Below are positions 43,970 to 53,121 of a stretch of DNA of 64,000 nucleotides, piece by piece (positions within the stretch are counted from its first letter, which is position 1; every line of letters starts with the position of its first letter). Source of the DNA: an uncultured Bacteroidales bacterium (GTDB lineage Bacteria > Bacteroidota > Bacteroidia > Bacteroidales > Lentimicrobiaceae). The notes under the pieces are model-generated. The model saw only the letters and a program-made list of their open reading frames with translations, did no database searches and was not told where the DNA came from. Position numbers and translations under genes: made by a program. The DNA is taken from positions 40,462 through 104,461 of the forward strand of contig CALCQV010000136.1 in the NCBI GenBank assembly GCA_937894795.1. Direction: 5' to 3'.

Positions 43970-46696
43970 ATGGAAAGCAACCTTTTCGCACAATTGGAAG
44001 AAGATATTACTGAACAGACTAGTAAAAGTAATGTTAAAGACTATTACAATGAGATGCTCGAAAAGCGTGTACGACCCACTAAGGAACTCGTTGATGAACA
44101 AAATGCACTCTCAGGAAAATCAATGGAAACTAACATAAAAACTGAAAATACTACCAGGCCTGTTGAATATACTGCTTACTCTGATGAAGAGATAATGGCA
44201 AAAGCTACAGCCTATTTTGAAGGTGATACACTTGCAGCCAATGTATGGATGCATAAGTATGCCCTGAAAGATAGTGACGGCAATACATATGAACGAACAC
44301 CTGATGATATGCATCATCGGTTGGCTGCAGAAGTTGCCCGTATTGAGAAGAAATATCCTAATCCCGTTAGTGAAGAAGAGGTGTTTGAGGTTTTCAGGAA
44401 CTTTAAATATATTATTCCGCAAGGAAGCCCTATGGCCGGCATGGGCAATAACTTCCAGGTATCTTCCCTGAGTAATTGTTTTGTTATTGGTGGTGATGGT
44501 TATTATGACTCTTACGGGGGAATCATGAAGATTGATCAGGAACAGGTTCAGCTCATGAAACGCAGGGGTGGGGTAGGCCATGATCTTTCACATATCAGGC
44601 CTACCGGTAGTCCGGTGAAAAACAGCGCCCTTACTTCCACCGGTATTGTCCCCTTTATGGAACGCTATTCAAATTCCACCCGTGAAGTAGCTCAGGATGG
44701 ACGCCGTGGTGCTCTTATGCTTACTATTTCAGTGAAACATCCCGATGCAGAAAAGTTTATTGACGCTAAGCTTGAACAGGGTAAAGTTACCGGTGCCAAT
44801 ATATCAGTGAAAATTGATGATAATTTCATGCAGGCCGTTAAAAGTGGCAGTACATACCGACAGCAATATCCTATTGTTTCTGATAAGCCTCTTAAGGTTT
44901 CTGAAATTGATGCTACCGGCCTCTGGAACAAGATAATCCACAACGCATGGCAGTCAGCTGAACCCGGTGTGCTTTTCTGGGATACCGTCGTTAGGGAATC
45001 TGTTCCCGATTGCTACGCCGACCTGGGCTTTAAAACACTCTCCACCAATCCTTGTGGTGAGATACCTCTTTGTCCTTATGATAGCTGCCGCCTCATAGCC
45101 ATTAATCTTTATAGCTATGTTGAAAATCCCTTTACTCCTCAGGCATCCTTCAACTATTCATTGTTTCGCAAACATGCCGCTCTGGCATTAAGAATAATGG
45201 ATGACATCATTGACCTGGAAAGTGAAAAAATTGATGCCATTATTGCCAAGATCAAGAATGATCCCGAAGATGAAGAGATCAAGCGCATTGAACGTAAATT
45301 ATGGGAAAATATTAAGGAGAAAACGCTCAAAGGCCGTCGCACCGGTATTGGTATTACTGCCGAAGGTGATATGTTGGCTGCACTTGGCTTGCGTTATGGT
45401 ACCGAAGTAGCTACCGATTTCTCTGTTAATGTTCATAAAATACTTGCAACTGAGGTTTATGGTGCAAGTGCTGACCTGGCCGGCGAGAGAGGGCCCTTCC
45501 CTATATTTGATATTGAAAGAGAGAAGAATAACCCATTTATACAACGACTTAAGGCTGAATCACCTGAAGTTTATGAGAAGATGCGTAAATATGGCCGCCG
45601 CAATATCGCTATGCTTACCATTGCACCAACAGGTAGTGTGAGTATTTGTACCCAAACAACCTCAGGTATTGAACCGGTGTTTATGGTTAGCTACAAACGC
45701 CGCCGTAAAGTGAATCCCAACGATAAGAATGTTAAAGTGAATTTCGTTGATGAAGTAGGTGATTCATGGGAAGAGTATAATGTATTTCACCCCAAGTTTG
45801 TTGATTGGTTGAAAATTAATGGATATGATCCTGATGAGGTTAAGTTATACGACGAAAAACAACTGGAACTGATTATTGAGAAATCGCCCTATTATAAAGC
45901 TACCAGTAACGATATTGACTGGCTGAATAAAGTTAAAATGCAGGGGGCAATACAAAAATGGGTGGATCACTCTATAAGTGTTACTGTTAACCTACCCAAA
46001 GAAGCTACTGAAGAACTTGTTAGTCAGGTGTACTTAACAGCCTGGGAAAGCGGCTGCAAGGGCATGACTATATATCGCGATGGTTCACGTGCCGGTGTTT
46101 TGGTAAGTAACGACAAGCCTGAAAAGGAGCAAACCGAGTTTCATGAAACCAACGCACCTCCCCGACCGGTTAAACTGGAGGCTGATATTGTTCGATTCCA
46201 GAATGATTATGAGAAATGGATTGCCGTAATTGGCCTCCTTGATAACAAACCTTATGAAATATTTACCGGAAAGGCTGATGGTTTCTTCCTCCCTCCATGG
46301 GTAAACAAAGGATGGGTTATTAAAAGTAAAGAAGGAACTGAGAAAGCCCGCTATGATTTCCAATTCCTTGATAAAGAAGGCTACAAAGTTACTTTTGAAG
46401 GTTTATCAAGATCGTTCAATAAGGAGTATTGGAACTATGCCAAGCTTATTTCAGGTATTCTTCGTCACGGTATGCCATTGCCATTCCTGGTAAATCTGAT
46501 TGATAACCTTACCTTTGATAATGACAGCATCAATACCTGGAAAAATGGAGTGGTACGTTCTCTGAAACGGTATATTCCTGACGGAACCCAGGTTAAGAGT
46601 AAAACTGAATGTCCTCAGTGTAAGGAGAAAGATGGCCTTATCTATAAAGAAGGTTGCCTTACCTGCAAACATTGCGGTTATTCAAAATGTGGATGA
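43970..46696 (+). CDS. nrdJ: Adenosylcobalamin-dependent class II ribonucleotide reductase
   Basis: This enzyme makes deoxyribonucleotides without oxygen, using a B12-derived radical. The 908-residue protein has the core catalytic motifs of the family: LSNCFV (N-terminal redox Cys), NPCGEIPLC (radical Cys with flanking Asn and Glu), and APTGSVSICTQTTSGIEP. The C-terminal tail is cysteine-rich (CPQCKEKDG, CLTCKHCGYSKCG), the TSCP-like redox and zinc-binding end. No separate small subunit (NrdB) or activase gene lies nearby, which agrees with class II. Gene symbol follows common usage. It could also be called NrdJ-a/NrdA-B12. Confidence 0.93.
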   Translation: MESNLFAQLEEDITEQTSKSNVKDYYNEMLEKRVRPTKELVDEQNALSGKSMETNIKTENTTRPVEYTAYSDEEIMAKATAYFEGDTLAANVWMHKYALKDSDGNTYERTPDDMHHRLAAEVARIEKKYPNPVSEEEVFEVFRNFKYIIPQGSPMAGMGNNFQVSSLSNCFVIGGDGYYDSYGGIMKIDQEQVQLMKRRGGVGHDLSHIRPTGSPVKNSALTSTGIVPFMERYSNSTREVAQDGRRGALMLTISVKHPDAEKFIDAKLEQGKVTGANISVKIDDNFMQAVKSGSTYRQQYPIVSDKPLKVSEIDATGLWNKIIHNAWQSAEPGVLFWDTVVRESVPDCYADLGFKTLSTNPCGEIPLCPYDSCRLIAINLYSYVENPFTPQASFNYSLFRKHAALALRIMDDIIDLESEKIDAIIAKIKNDPEDEEIKRIERKLWENIKEKTLKGRRTGIGITAEGDMLAALGLRYGTEVATDFSVNVHKILATEVYGASADLAGERGPFPIFDIEREKNNPFIQRLKAESPEVYEKMRKYGRRNIAMLTIAPTGSVSICTQTTSGIEPVFMVSYKRRRKVNPNDKNVKVNFVDEVGDSWEEYNVFHPKFVDWLKINGYDPDEVKLYDEKQLELIIEKSPYYKATSNDIDWLNKVKMQGAIQKWVDHSISVTVNLPKEATEELVSQVYLTAWESGCKGMTIYRDGSRAGVLVSNDKPEKEQTEFHETNAPPRPVKLEADIVRFQNDYEKWIAVIGLLDNKPYEIFTGKADGFFLPPWVNKGWVIKSKEGTEKARYDFQFLDKEGYKVTFEGLSRSFNKEYWNYAKLISGILRHGMPLPFLVNLIDNLTFDNDSINTWKNGVVRSLKRYIPDGTQVKSKTECPQCKEKDGLIYKEGCLTCKHCGYSKCG

Positions 46697-46823
46697 TAAA
46701 ACTGTGATTTGGTTAAAGTAATCCATCCATTGACCCTGCTCAGGTTGTCAATCTGATGACTATGCTTTAGTAACAGGTAACAAATTGCATTGATATGCTT
46801 TTGATGACTGAGAAATAGAATTA

Positions 46824-47222
46824 TCAGAAGTGTATCTTGTGGTGATCAAATACCTGATTATCACGAAAGAAGCGAATCTTTTCGGCAATCATAACAAACA
46901 CCTTAAGGTCGCGTTTATTGAGCCACTCAATGGCTTCAGGTTGGTTATGGCAGGCATCTGAAAGAATAGCCAGAAAGAAGTACTGGTTATTGTTAAGCCA
47001 TTGATAAGCAGTGGCGCTGTCGTCAATGGCACTGTCAAGAGCAGCATATTGCCTGAAACCATTCTTCACAAGCCATCCAAATGCTTCTTCACTTCCCCTT
47101 ATTGCACCTGAAAGTGCAGCAAGTTCAGGATATCCGTTGGTGAGCAACCATCGAAACAATTCGTCATTGCCACTAAAAGTTTCACCGAAGGCAATTAATA
47201 TCTTTACCGGGTAATGGAGCAT
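46824..47222 (-). CDS. Small protein built of exact 25-residue Trp-Leu repeats
   Basis: This 132-residue protein has no signal peptide or membrane segment. It contains four helical repeats whose WL pairs fall at residues 25, 50, 75 and 100, exactly 25 residues apart. The pattern is (D/E)AFxWLxxNGYxxxAALxxAI, which suggests a short alpha-solenoid related in look to ankyrin or Sel1-like repeats but with a different length. I do not recognise a named family. The C-terminal part (HHKIHF) is basic. Its neighbours (ribonucleotide reductase and a radical SAM gene) do not suggest a role. Confidence 0.75.
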   Translation of the reverse strand: MLHYPVKILIAFGETFSGNDELFRWLLTNGYPELAALSGAIRGSEEAFGWLVKNGFRQYAALDSAIDDSATAYQWLNNNQYFFLAILSDACHNQPEAIEWLNKRDLKVFVMIAEKIRFFRDNQVFDHHKIHF

Positions 47223-47253
47223 GGCGACTTGTTTTTACCAATTTAATTACCAG

Positions 47254-48033
47254 TTAATTATATACTTCCACATCCAGATTTATCTGCCTGACTTTCTCTG
47301 CTATCTGTTCTAATTCATCAGCTGATATTTTTACCAATCCTTCTTCAGGTGTTTCCCTTGAAATGGAATATAGCATCACCAGTGATGGCTTGATTTCCTC
47401 AAGATGCCTTAACCATAATGCAATCTCCTCCTCAGTAGTATTGTCAATAATTTCACCTTTGATTCTGCCTCTGACAAATAGAGTTTGAATGATTACATTT
47501 CCATTGAATGATTTCAACTGTTCCACAACATCCTTCAATTTAATGGGAGATAGAGGACGATTTATGGCATTGAACATCTGCTCACTTCCGGCATCAAGTT
47601 TTAGAACATTGTGATCTATCTTAAGTAACGCATCGTGTACTGATTTCTTGTTTAATTTGGTGGAATTTGAGAGTACGGTTATTTTAGCTGTCGGGAAGTA
47701 GATATCTCTAAGTTCAATAGTTCTATCTATTATCTCTGCAAAACCCGGATGTATGGTGGGCTCGCCGTTGCCGGCGAAAGTAATGTTGTCAGGATGAAGT
47801 TTCTTTTCGTGAAGTTCTTTAAATCGATCATCCAAAGCAGCTAGAATTTCAGGAGTGGTGTACAGCTTGGCGCGTTTGTCCTGATCCAAATCAGTTAATC
47901 CACATTCGCAATAGATACAATTGAACGTACAATATTTCATGGTATCAGGCAATAGATTGATACCTAAAGAAACACCAAAACGACGGCTACTAACGGGGCC
48001 AAATACAATTTCATTAAAAAGAAAGCCTGACAT
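47254..48033 (-). CDS. Radical SAM protein
   Basis: This 259-residue protein has the [4Fe-4S]/SAM motif in CTFNCIYCECG (CxxxCxxC) near the N-terminus after FGPVSSRRFGVSLGINLLP. A GNGEPTIHP segment and a normal radical SAM barrel follow. This opening is typical of a family annotated as wyosine-type or YfkB-like radical SAM proteins; the substrate is unproven. I start at the ATG at 48033 instead of the TTG at 48048. It is transcribed with or before the repeat protein, 31 bases apart. Confidence 0.88.
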   Translation of the reverse strand: MSGFLFNEIVFGPVSSRRFGVSLGINLLPDTMKYCTFNCIYCECGLTDLDQDKRAKLYTTPEILAALDDRFKELHEKKLHPDNITFAGNGEPTIHPGFAEIIDRTIELRDIYFPTAKITVLSNSTKLNKKSVHDALLKIDHNVLKLDAGSEQMFNAINRPLSPIKLKDVVEQLKSFNGNVIIQTLFVRGRIKGEIIDNTTEEEIALWLRHLEEIKPSLVMLYSISRETPEEGLVKISADELEQIAEKVRQINLDVEVYN

Positions 48034-48287
48034 AACATTTTTTTGCAAAAGTAAGAATTAAAAGCGGCTCTCTTGAAGCCCCTGTCGGTTGAAATAAAAT
48101 TAGAGATTAGGTTGAAGGCATTAAACATTATGCAGCTTGCAGGGTTAAAGGGCATTGAACTGCGTAAGGTTATATTATTTTAATGCTTGATGATAGGTTG
48201 GGCTATAGTAATATACCATTACGAGATTTATCAGGTTATATGGTTATATCTAAATATTCCATAATTTTGGATTACTAATCTTGAAGA

Positions 48288-49262
48288 ATGACTTCCCTAA
48301 AAGAAATTAAGGCTCCGGTTGAACAGCATATTCTGGAATTTGATAAAAGATTCAAATCATCCATGCGAAGTTCTGTCCCTTTGCTCGACAAGATCACTGC
48401 CTATCTGGTAAAGAGGAAGGGCAAACAGATAAGGCCATTGTTTGTGTTTCTCACTGCCCAGACCTGCGGTGAGGTGAATGATGGAACATACAGGGCTGCT
48501 TCTCTTATTGAATTACTGCATACTGCAACGCTCATACATGATGATGTAGTGGATGATTCCAATAAAAGAAGAGGTTACTTCTCACTCAATGCCTTATGGC
48601 AGAATAAGATATCTGTTTTGATAGGCGATTTCCTTTTGTCGAAAGGCTTGTTGCTTTCGCTGGACAACAATGACTTTGAATTTCTACGTATTGTCTCTGA
48701 AGCAACAAGAGAGATGAGCGAAGGGGAACTATTGCAGATTGAAAAAGCCAGAAAACTTGACATACAAGAGGATATCTATTTTGAGATAATCCGCAAGAAG
48801 ACTGCTTCACTCATTGCATCCTGTTGTGCTGCAGGTGCTTCATCGGCAGGTGCCGATAACAACCTGGTAAAGAAGATGCATAAGTTTGGCGAGCTTACCG
48901 GCATTGCATTTCAGATAAAAGACGATTTATTTGACTACAATAAGACCTTTGATACCGGTAAACCTACCGGTATTGACATAAAGGAAAAGAAAATGACCCT
49001 GCCACTTATCTACACACTCAATAACTCGTCGTGGAGTGAAAAGCGGAAGATTATTAACACCGTTAAGAATCATAGCCAGGATAAAGAGCAGGTAATGAAC
49101 CTCATGCAGAAGGTGAGAGAGAGCGGAGGTATTGAATATGCTGAAAAACTTATGCTGCAGTATCGTGATAAAGCCCTGTCAATGTTGGATGATATGCCTG
49201 ATTCACCGGCCCTGACATCTTTGAGAAACCTGGTTTTGTTTACAACGGAAAGGGCTAATTAA
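48288..49262 (+). CDS. Trans-polyprenyl diphosphate synthase
   Basis: This 324-residue enzyme builds long isoprenoid diphosphates for quinones or lipid carriers. The first aspartate-rich motif is LLHTATLIHDDVVDDSNKRRG, the second is FQIKDDLFDY, and the GKPTGIDIKEKKMTLPLIYTL segment is the usual C-terminal signature. The product length cannot be read reliably, though the family is often octaprenyl or heptaprenyl. Menaquinone side chains are a likely use, relevant to the quinone-linked complexes in this window. Confidence 0.93.
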   Translation: MTSLKEIKAPVEQHILEFDKRFKSSMRSSVPLLDKITAYLVKRKGKQIRPLFVFLTAQTCGEVNDGTYRAASLIELLHTATLIHDDVVDDSNKRRGYFSLNALWQNKISVLIGDFLLSKGLLLSLDNNDFEFLRIVSEATREMSEGELLQIEKARKLDIQEDIYFEIIRKKTASLIASCCAAGASSAGADNNLVKKMHKFGELTGIAFQIKDDLFDYNKTFDTGKPTGIDIKEKKMTLPLIYTLNNSSWSEKRKIINTVKNHSQDKEQVMNLMQKVRESGGIEYAEKLMLQYRDKALSMLDDMPDSPALTSLRNLVLFTTERAN

Positions 49263-49370
49263 ACCGGTTTTACCGTATAACATTTATCTCCCTTTGAGGT
49301 GTAAATTAGTGATACAGCTATAGCGGCGGCTATATGTTATTGAATGGATATTCAACAATCCTCAATCGAC

Positions 49371-50504
49371 TTAATTTCCTTTTTTTATAGTAAAGGCAAA
49401 GGTTGTTCCCACACCTGGTGAGCTCCGTACGTTAATGGTTTCTTCGTGGGCTTCAATGATATGTTTCACTATGGCAAGGCCTAATCCTGATCCTCCCAGT
49501 TCGCGTGAACGGGCTTTATCTACTCTGTAGAATCGTTCAAAAATTCTGGGTATCTCTGAAACCTCCATTCCCGGGCCATTATCGGTAACTTCAACAAGAA
49601 TGTTCTGATCCATATCAAAGAAACTCAGCTTTGTCTTTCCTTGCTGTACATTTCCATATTTAATGGAGTTGTCTATCAGGTTGATCAGCACCTCCTTTAT
49701 CCTTTCTCTGTCGGCTTCCACTATCAGCGGCTTATCAACAGGCTGTGAAAAGCTGATGGCAATGTTCTTCTTTTTTGTTTTAATCTCAAGGAATTCAATC
49801 ACTTCACGACAGAGTGCAATAATATCAAAATTTGTATAATTCAAGCGTAGTTCACCCGATTCGAGTTGAGATATCTTCTCCAGATCTTCAACCAGGGCAA
49901 TCATCCGGTTAATGCTCTTTTCGGTTCGCAGCAGGTATTGCTTGTTGATGGAAGGGTCGTCCAGGCCTCCATCCAGCAGGGTAAGTACGTAACCCTGTAT
50001 ATTGAAGATGGGAGTTTTAAGCTCATGTGATACATTTCCAAGGAATTCTCTTCGGTATGTAGCCATTCTTTTCAACTCTTCAATTTCCTTCTTCTTGGTT
50101 TCCGACCACTCCAACACTTCCCGGTTAACATTCTCCAATGAGCTCTTGTTGAAAGATTTGTCGGTTTCCTTTGGGAGTTTCGACGTGCGGATGGTTTTAT
50201 ATATCAGCCTGATCTTTTCACTTATAAACTTATTGATCAGGATGTTTATTGAGAAAAAGGCAAAGGCCAGCACCAGCAATGTGATTATCACGCAAACCCA
50301 TACCGGTACGTCTACTATGAAGATGAAACGTAGAACCAGCAAGGCAATGAGAGTAAATGCCGCTATAAGAACAGCAATTTTAATTGCAACTTTGGCCGAT
50401 TCAGAAAAAATTGATTTCACATTTATGGTCTTTTGTCCGGTTAACCGATAGAAAAAGGTATTTGAGAGTATTGATTTATTTATACCCTGCAGGTTATCGT
50501 TCAC
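49371..50504 (-). CDS. Sensor histidine kinase (PhoR-like)
   Basis: This 377-residue membrane kinase has two adjacent hydrophobic helices (about 39-62 and 66-92). A HisKA domain follows with the phospho-acceptor His in FLGNVSHELKTPIFN (residue 160 from the chosen start), then a HATPase domain (N-box LINLIDNSIKYG; G-boxes DNGPGMEVSEIP and GSGLGLAIVKHI). The start is a GTG at 50504; an internal GTG at 50420 (KSIFSESA) is an alternative that leaves all domains intact. It lies 65 bases after the response regulator in one operon. Confidence 0.92.
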   Translation of the reverse strand: MNDNLQGINKSILSNTFFYRLTGQKTINVKSIFSESAKVAIKIAVLIAAFTLIALLVLRFIFIVDVPVWVCVIITLLVLAFAFFSINILINKFISEKIRLIYKTIRTSKLPKETDKSFNKSSLENVNREVLEWSETKKKEIEELKRMATYRREFLGNVSHELKTPIFNIQGYVLTLLDGGLDDPSINKQYLLRTEKSINRMIALVEDLEKISQLESGELRLNYTNFDIIALCREVIEFLEIKTKKKNIAISFSQPVDKPLIVEADRERIKEVLINLIDNSIKYGNVQQGKTKLSFFDMDQNILVEVTDNGPGMEVSEIPRIFERFYRVDKARSRELGGSGLGLAIVKHIIEAHEETINVRSSPGVGTTFAFTIKKGN

Positions 50505-50569
50505 CGGGATTTTAAGTACTCTTGTTTTTCTTCAACAGATGTTGGCTTTATCCCTATAATTATGGTATT

Positions 50570-51259
50570 TCAATTGTTAAACTCATATTTATATCCCACT
50601 CCTTTAATAGTCTTGATGTTCTCAATTCCTATCTTTTCACGTATGCGTCTAACATGAACATCTATGGTTCTGTCGCCAACAATTACATCCGGGCCCCAAA
50701 CACTTGAATAGATTTCTTCCCTGGTAAACACTCTGTTTGGTTTTGAAGCAAGCAATGCAAGCAATTCAAATTCTTTACGCGGAAGTGTAATCTCGTTGCC
50801 CTGTCTTATAACTATATATCTCTCTTTATCAATAGTGATATCTGTAGCAAAGCCTGAAAGTTCATTAAATGATGAGGGTTTTAACCGGCGGAGCAGGGCC
50901 TTGACTCTGCTTGTAAGTATTCTGGGTTTAATAGGTTTGGCAATATAATCATCGGCACCTGCATCAAACCCTGCCAATTGTGAATAATCTTCTCCACGGG
51001 CAGTAAGAAATACAACAATGGTTTCTTTAAAATCAGGCATTGACCTTATCTCTCTGCAGGTTTCAATACCATCCATACCGGGCATCATTACATCAAGTAT
51101 CACCAGGTGAGGATGGTTTTTCTTCATAAGTTCCAACCCATCTTTACCATTCTTGGCTTTGAATACCTTGTAACCCTCTTTGCTGAGATTATAACTCAGG
51201 AATTCAAGCACATCAGGTTCGTCGTCAACTAATAGAATAGTATATTGCTCTGCATCCAT
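50570..51259 (-). CDS. Response regulator, OmpR/PhoB type
   Basis: This 229-residue DNA-binding regulator has a receiver domain with acidic pocket VDDEPD, phospho-acceptor D56 in ILDVMMPG, Thr in FLTARGED and Lys in YIAKPIKP. A winged-helix effector domain follows (about 130-229, VHVRRIREKIGIENIKTIKGVGYKYE). It is the first gene of the two-component pair. Its stimulus is unknown; the PhoB/PhoR pairing is an inference from domain form. Confidence 0.93.
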   Translation of the reverse strand: MDAEQYTILLVDDEPDVLEFLSYNLSKEGYKVFKAKNGKDGLELMKKNHPHLVILDVMMPGMDGIETCREIRSMPDFKETIVVFLTARGEDYSQLAGFDAGADDYIAKPIKPRILTSRVKALLRRLKPSSFNELSGFATDITIDKERYIVIRQGNEITLPRKEFELLALLASKPNRVFTREEIYSSVWGPDVIVGDRTIDVHVRRIREKIGIENIKTIKGVGYKYEFNN

Positions 51260-51418
51260 GTTGTTGCTGTTGTAATTATAAAGTCATTCAAAATTAAGTA
51301 AATTATTCCACTTGCGTTATAGATGAATAAAAAGTGTTGCTGCGTACACAATGTTATTGGTTAAATAGCGTTGTTGATACCTGAAACCATTACAGAGTTA
51401 CTATAAGTTGTTATTAAA

Positions 51419-52021
51419 ATGAGAATCTGTTTCTTTATGATAATGTTGTTTCTGCCGACATTATTTTCTTTTACTGATAATTCAAATTCTGAGGGTGAGA
51501 GTGAGTATTTGTGCATTAATGACACTGAGGCTAAAATGGCAGCCCTGGTGAATGAATACCGCAGATCTAAGAATCTTCCGCCTATACCCGTTTCAATATC
51601 CTTAACCAAAGTGGCCCGTTTGCATGTGAATGACCTGGCTGAAAATTTCACTCCCGGTGAACGTTGTAATCTCCATAGCTGGTCAAAGGACCCCAGATGG
51701 TCATCATGTTGCTATACCCCTGATCATAGGAGGGCTGCATGTATGTGGGACAAGCCCCGTGAACTTACAAATTATAAGGGTGATGGATATGAAATTGCCT
51801 TTTCCTCAACATATCATTACTCATCAGATGTGGAGTTTATCAAGGATGCCCTCAATGGTTGGAAGTCAAGTAAGGGGCACAATGATATTCTTATTAATGG
51901 GGGTAAATGGAAAACTGCATCATGGAAAGCTATGGGCGTCGCAATTCAGGGTGACTATGCGGTGATCTGGTTTGGCGAACTCCCTGATAAGGAAGGTGAA
52001 CCATTTCTTTGTAAGTACTAA
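51419..52021 (+). CDS. Exported CAP/SCP-domain protein
   Basis: This 200-residue protein has a signal peptide (about 1-18). A CAP domain follows, with the cavity histidine segment CNLHSWS, GYEIAFSS, ALNGWKSSKGHNDILIN and the final WKAMGVAIQGDYAVIWFGE strand, as in the SCP/PR-1 superfamily. It has seven cysteines, several of which could form disulfides. Bacterial CAP proteins have varied, mostly undefined roles. Confidence 0.88.
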   Translation: MRICFFMIMLFLPTLFSFTDNSNSEGESEYLCINDTEAKMAALVNEYRRSKNLPPIPVSISLTKVARLHVNDLAENFTPGERCNLHSWSKDPRWSSCCYTPDHRRAACMWDKPRELTNYKGDGYEIAFSSTYHYSSDVEFIKDALNGWKSSKGHNDILINGGKWKTASWKAMGVAIQGDYAVIWFGELPDKEGEPFLCKY

Positions 52022-52062
52022 TTTATAGCTATCTTTATCGTGCAATAGAAGATAGTACGATA

Positions 52063-52731
52063 ATGAAATCATGGCTCTGTTTATCCGTTCCGGTAAGATA
52101 TTCACGTAATCACTTTATTCAATTTTATAGTTGCCTTCTTATTCTGATGATGGCAGTCATTGCTCTTCCTGTAAATACTGCTCATGGTCAGAATTTCAGC
52201 GGAGGCGTTCATGCCGGCCTGGTTGGTAGTCAGGTTGCCGGTGATCTGTTCAGTGGGTATAATAAGGCAGGCATAAGTGGTGGAGGGTATGTAGCACTCC
52301 AAGTATCTCCTAATTCTGTCTTCCAGATGGAGTTGTCATATATCCAGAAGGGTAGTCGCGAGAATCCCAACTATGAGAAGGAGAAGTTTGATTCATATGT
52401 TATGCGGCTTGGTTATGTGGAACTCCCTTTTCTTTACAGAATGATCTATAATGAGCGGTTGAATTTCGAAACCGGACTGTCAATGAACTTCCTGTTGCAT
52501 CACTACGAGCGCTATAACAGTGAAGAGCTGTCCAGCCCCTTTGCCAAAAGCAACCTTTGCTTTATCCTGGGTCTCTCATACAATTTAAATGAACGGATCA
52601 GGGTAAACCTGCGTACCAATAATTCATTGTTTTCCATCCGTACGGAGCGGGTCAACGGTGATGTATGGCGATTCTTTGACCATGGTCAGTATAGTGATGC
52701 GCTGGTCTTTTCACTTTACTACGAATTGTAG
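52063..52731 (+). CDS. Outer-membrane beta-barrel protein, PorT-like
   Basis: This 222-residue exported protein has a long N-terminal leader ending NTAHGQ near residue 42. The strand pattern follows (GGVHAGLVGSQVAGDLFSGYNKAGISGGGYV, YVELPFLYRMIY, and a closing aromatic end FSLYYEL) of the Bacteroidota outer-membrane-barrel family that includes PorT. It is encoded 41 bases after the CAP gene, so the pair may be co-transcribed. No enzymatic motif is seen. Confidence 0.82.
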   Translation: MKSWLCLSVPVRYSRNHFIQFYSCLLILMMAVIALPVNTAHGQNFSGGVHAGLVGSQVAGDLFSGYNKAGISGGGYVALQVSPNSVFQMELSYIQKGSRENPNYEKEKFDSYVMRLGYVELPFLYRMIYNERLNFETGLSMNFLLHHYERYNSEELSSPFAKSNLCFILGLSYNLNERIRVNLRTNNSLFSIRTERVNGDVWRFFDHGQYSDALVFSLYYEL

Positions 52732-53121
52732 TTGTTTACTTTCAGGTGAACCGGTGTCAATGCCTTTGCATTCTATCCCAATGATTTTGGTTTGACAAGA
52801 GCGTTAAATCCACAAAATACCTGTGCTACTGTTGCTTCTTTACTTATTATCATTGGCATTATAAACTGATTTTGGCAGTAGAATTATTGGTGTTTTAGTG
52901 TTGGGTAAGTGCGTGGCAAAATATATAGTCAATAAAAAGGTACTCCCTTCCAAAATTATCCATCCATAAGGTAATTCAATAATATAAGAGGAGAAACAGG
53001 CAAATCTGTTCCTCCTCCGTTTATGCTATACCGCTTTAAACCGGTAATGAGTGTTCTATTATGGTATTCCTGGTACTTTACATTGAAACGGCCAATGTGT
53101 TACCCGGTAGTGATCATCATT
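52732..53121. other. 390-bp intergenic region between convergent genes
   Basis: No gene is seen. It holds one terminator-like hairpin (listed separately) and, at its right edge, a 9-bp inverted repeat (53111-53119 / 53130-53138) that spans the stop codon of the C25 peptidase. Confidence 0.5.
52988..53017. terminator. Terminator-like hairpin, minus-strand transcript
   Basis: GAGGAGAAACAG pairs with CTGTTCCTCCTC (12 bp, one mismatch) around a 6-base loop, about 105 bases after the C25 peptidase stop. On the minus strand it is followed by TTATATT. Confidence 0.45.

Noticed and set aside
49319..49334. TATAGC-GGCG-GCTATA hairpin between the prenyl synthase and histidine kinase genes
   Set aside because: Only a 6-bp stem without a clear T tract; not strong enough to call a terminator.
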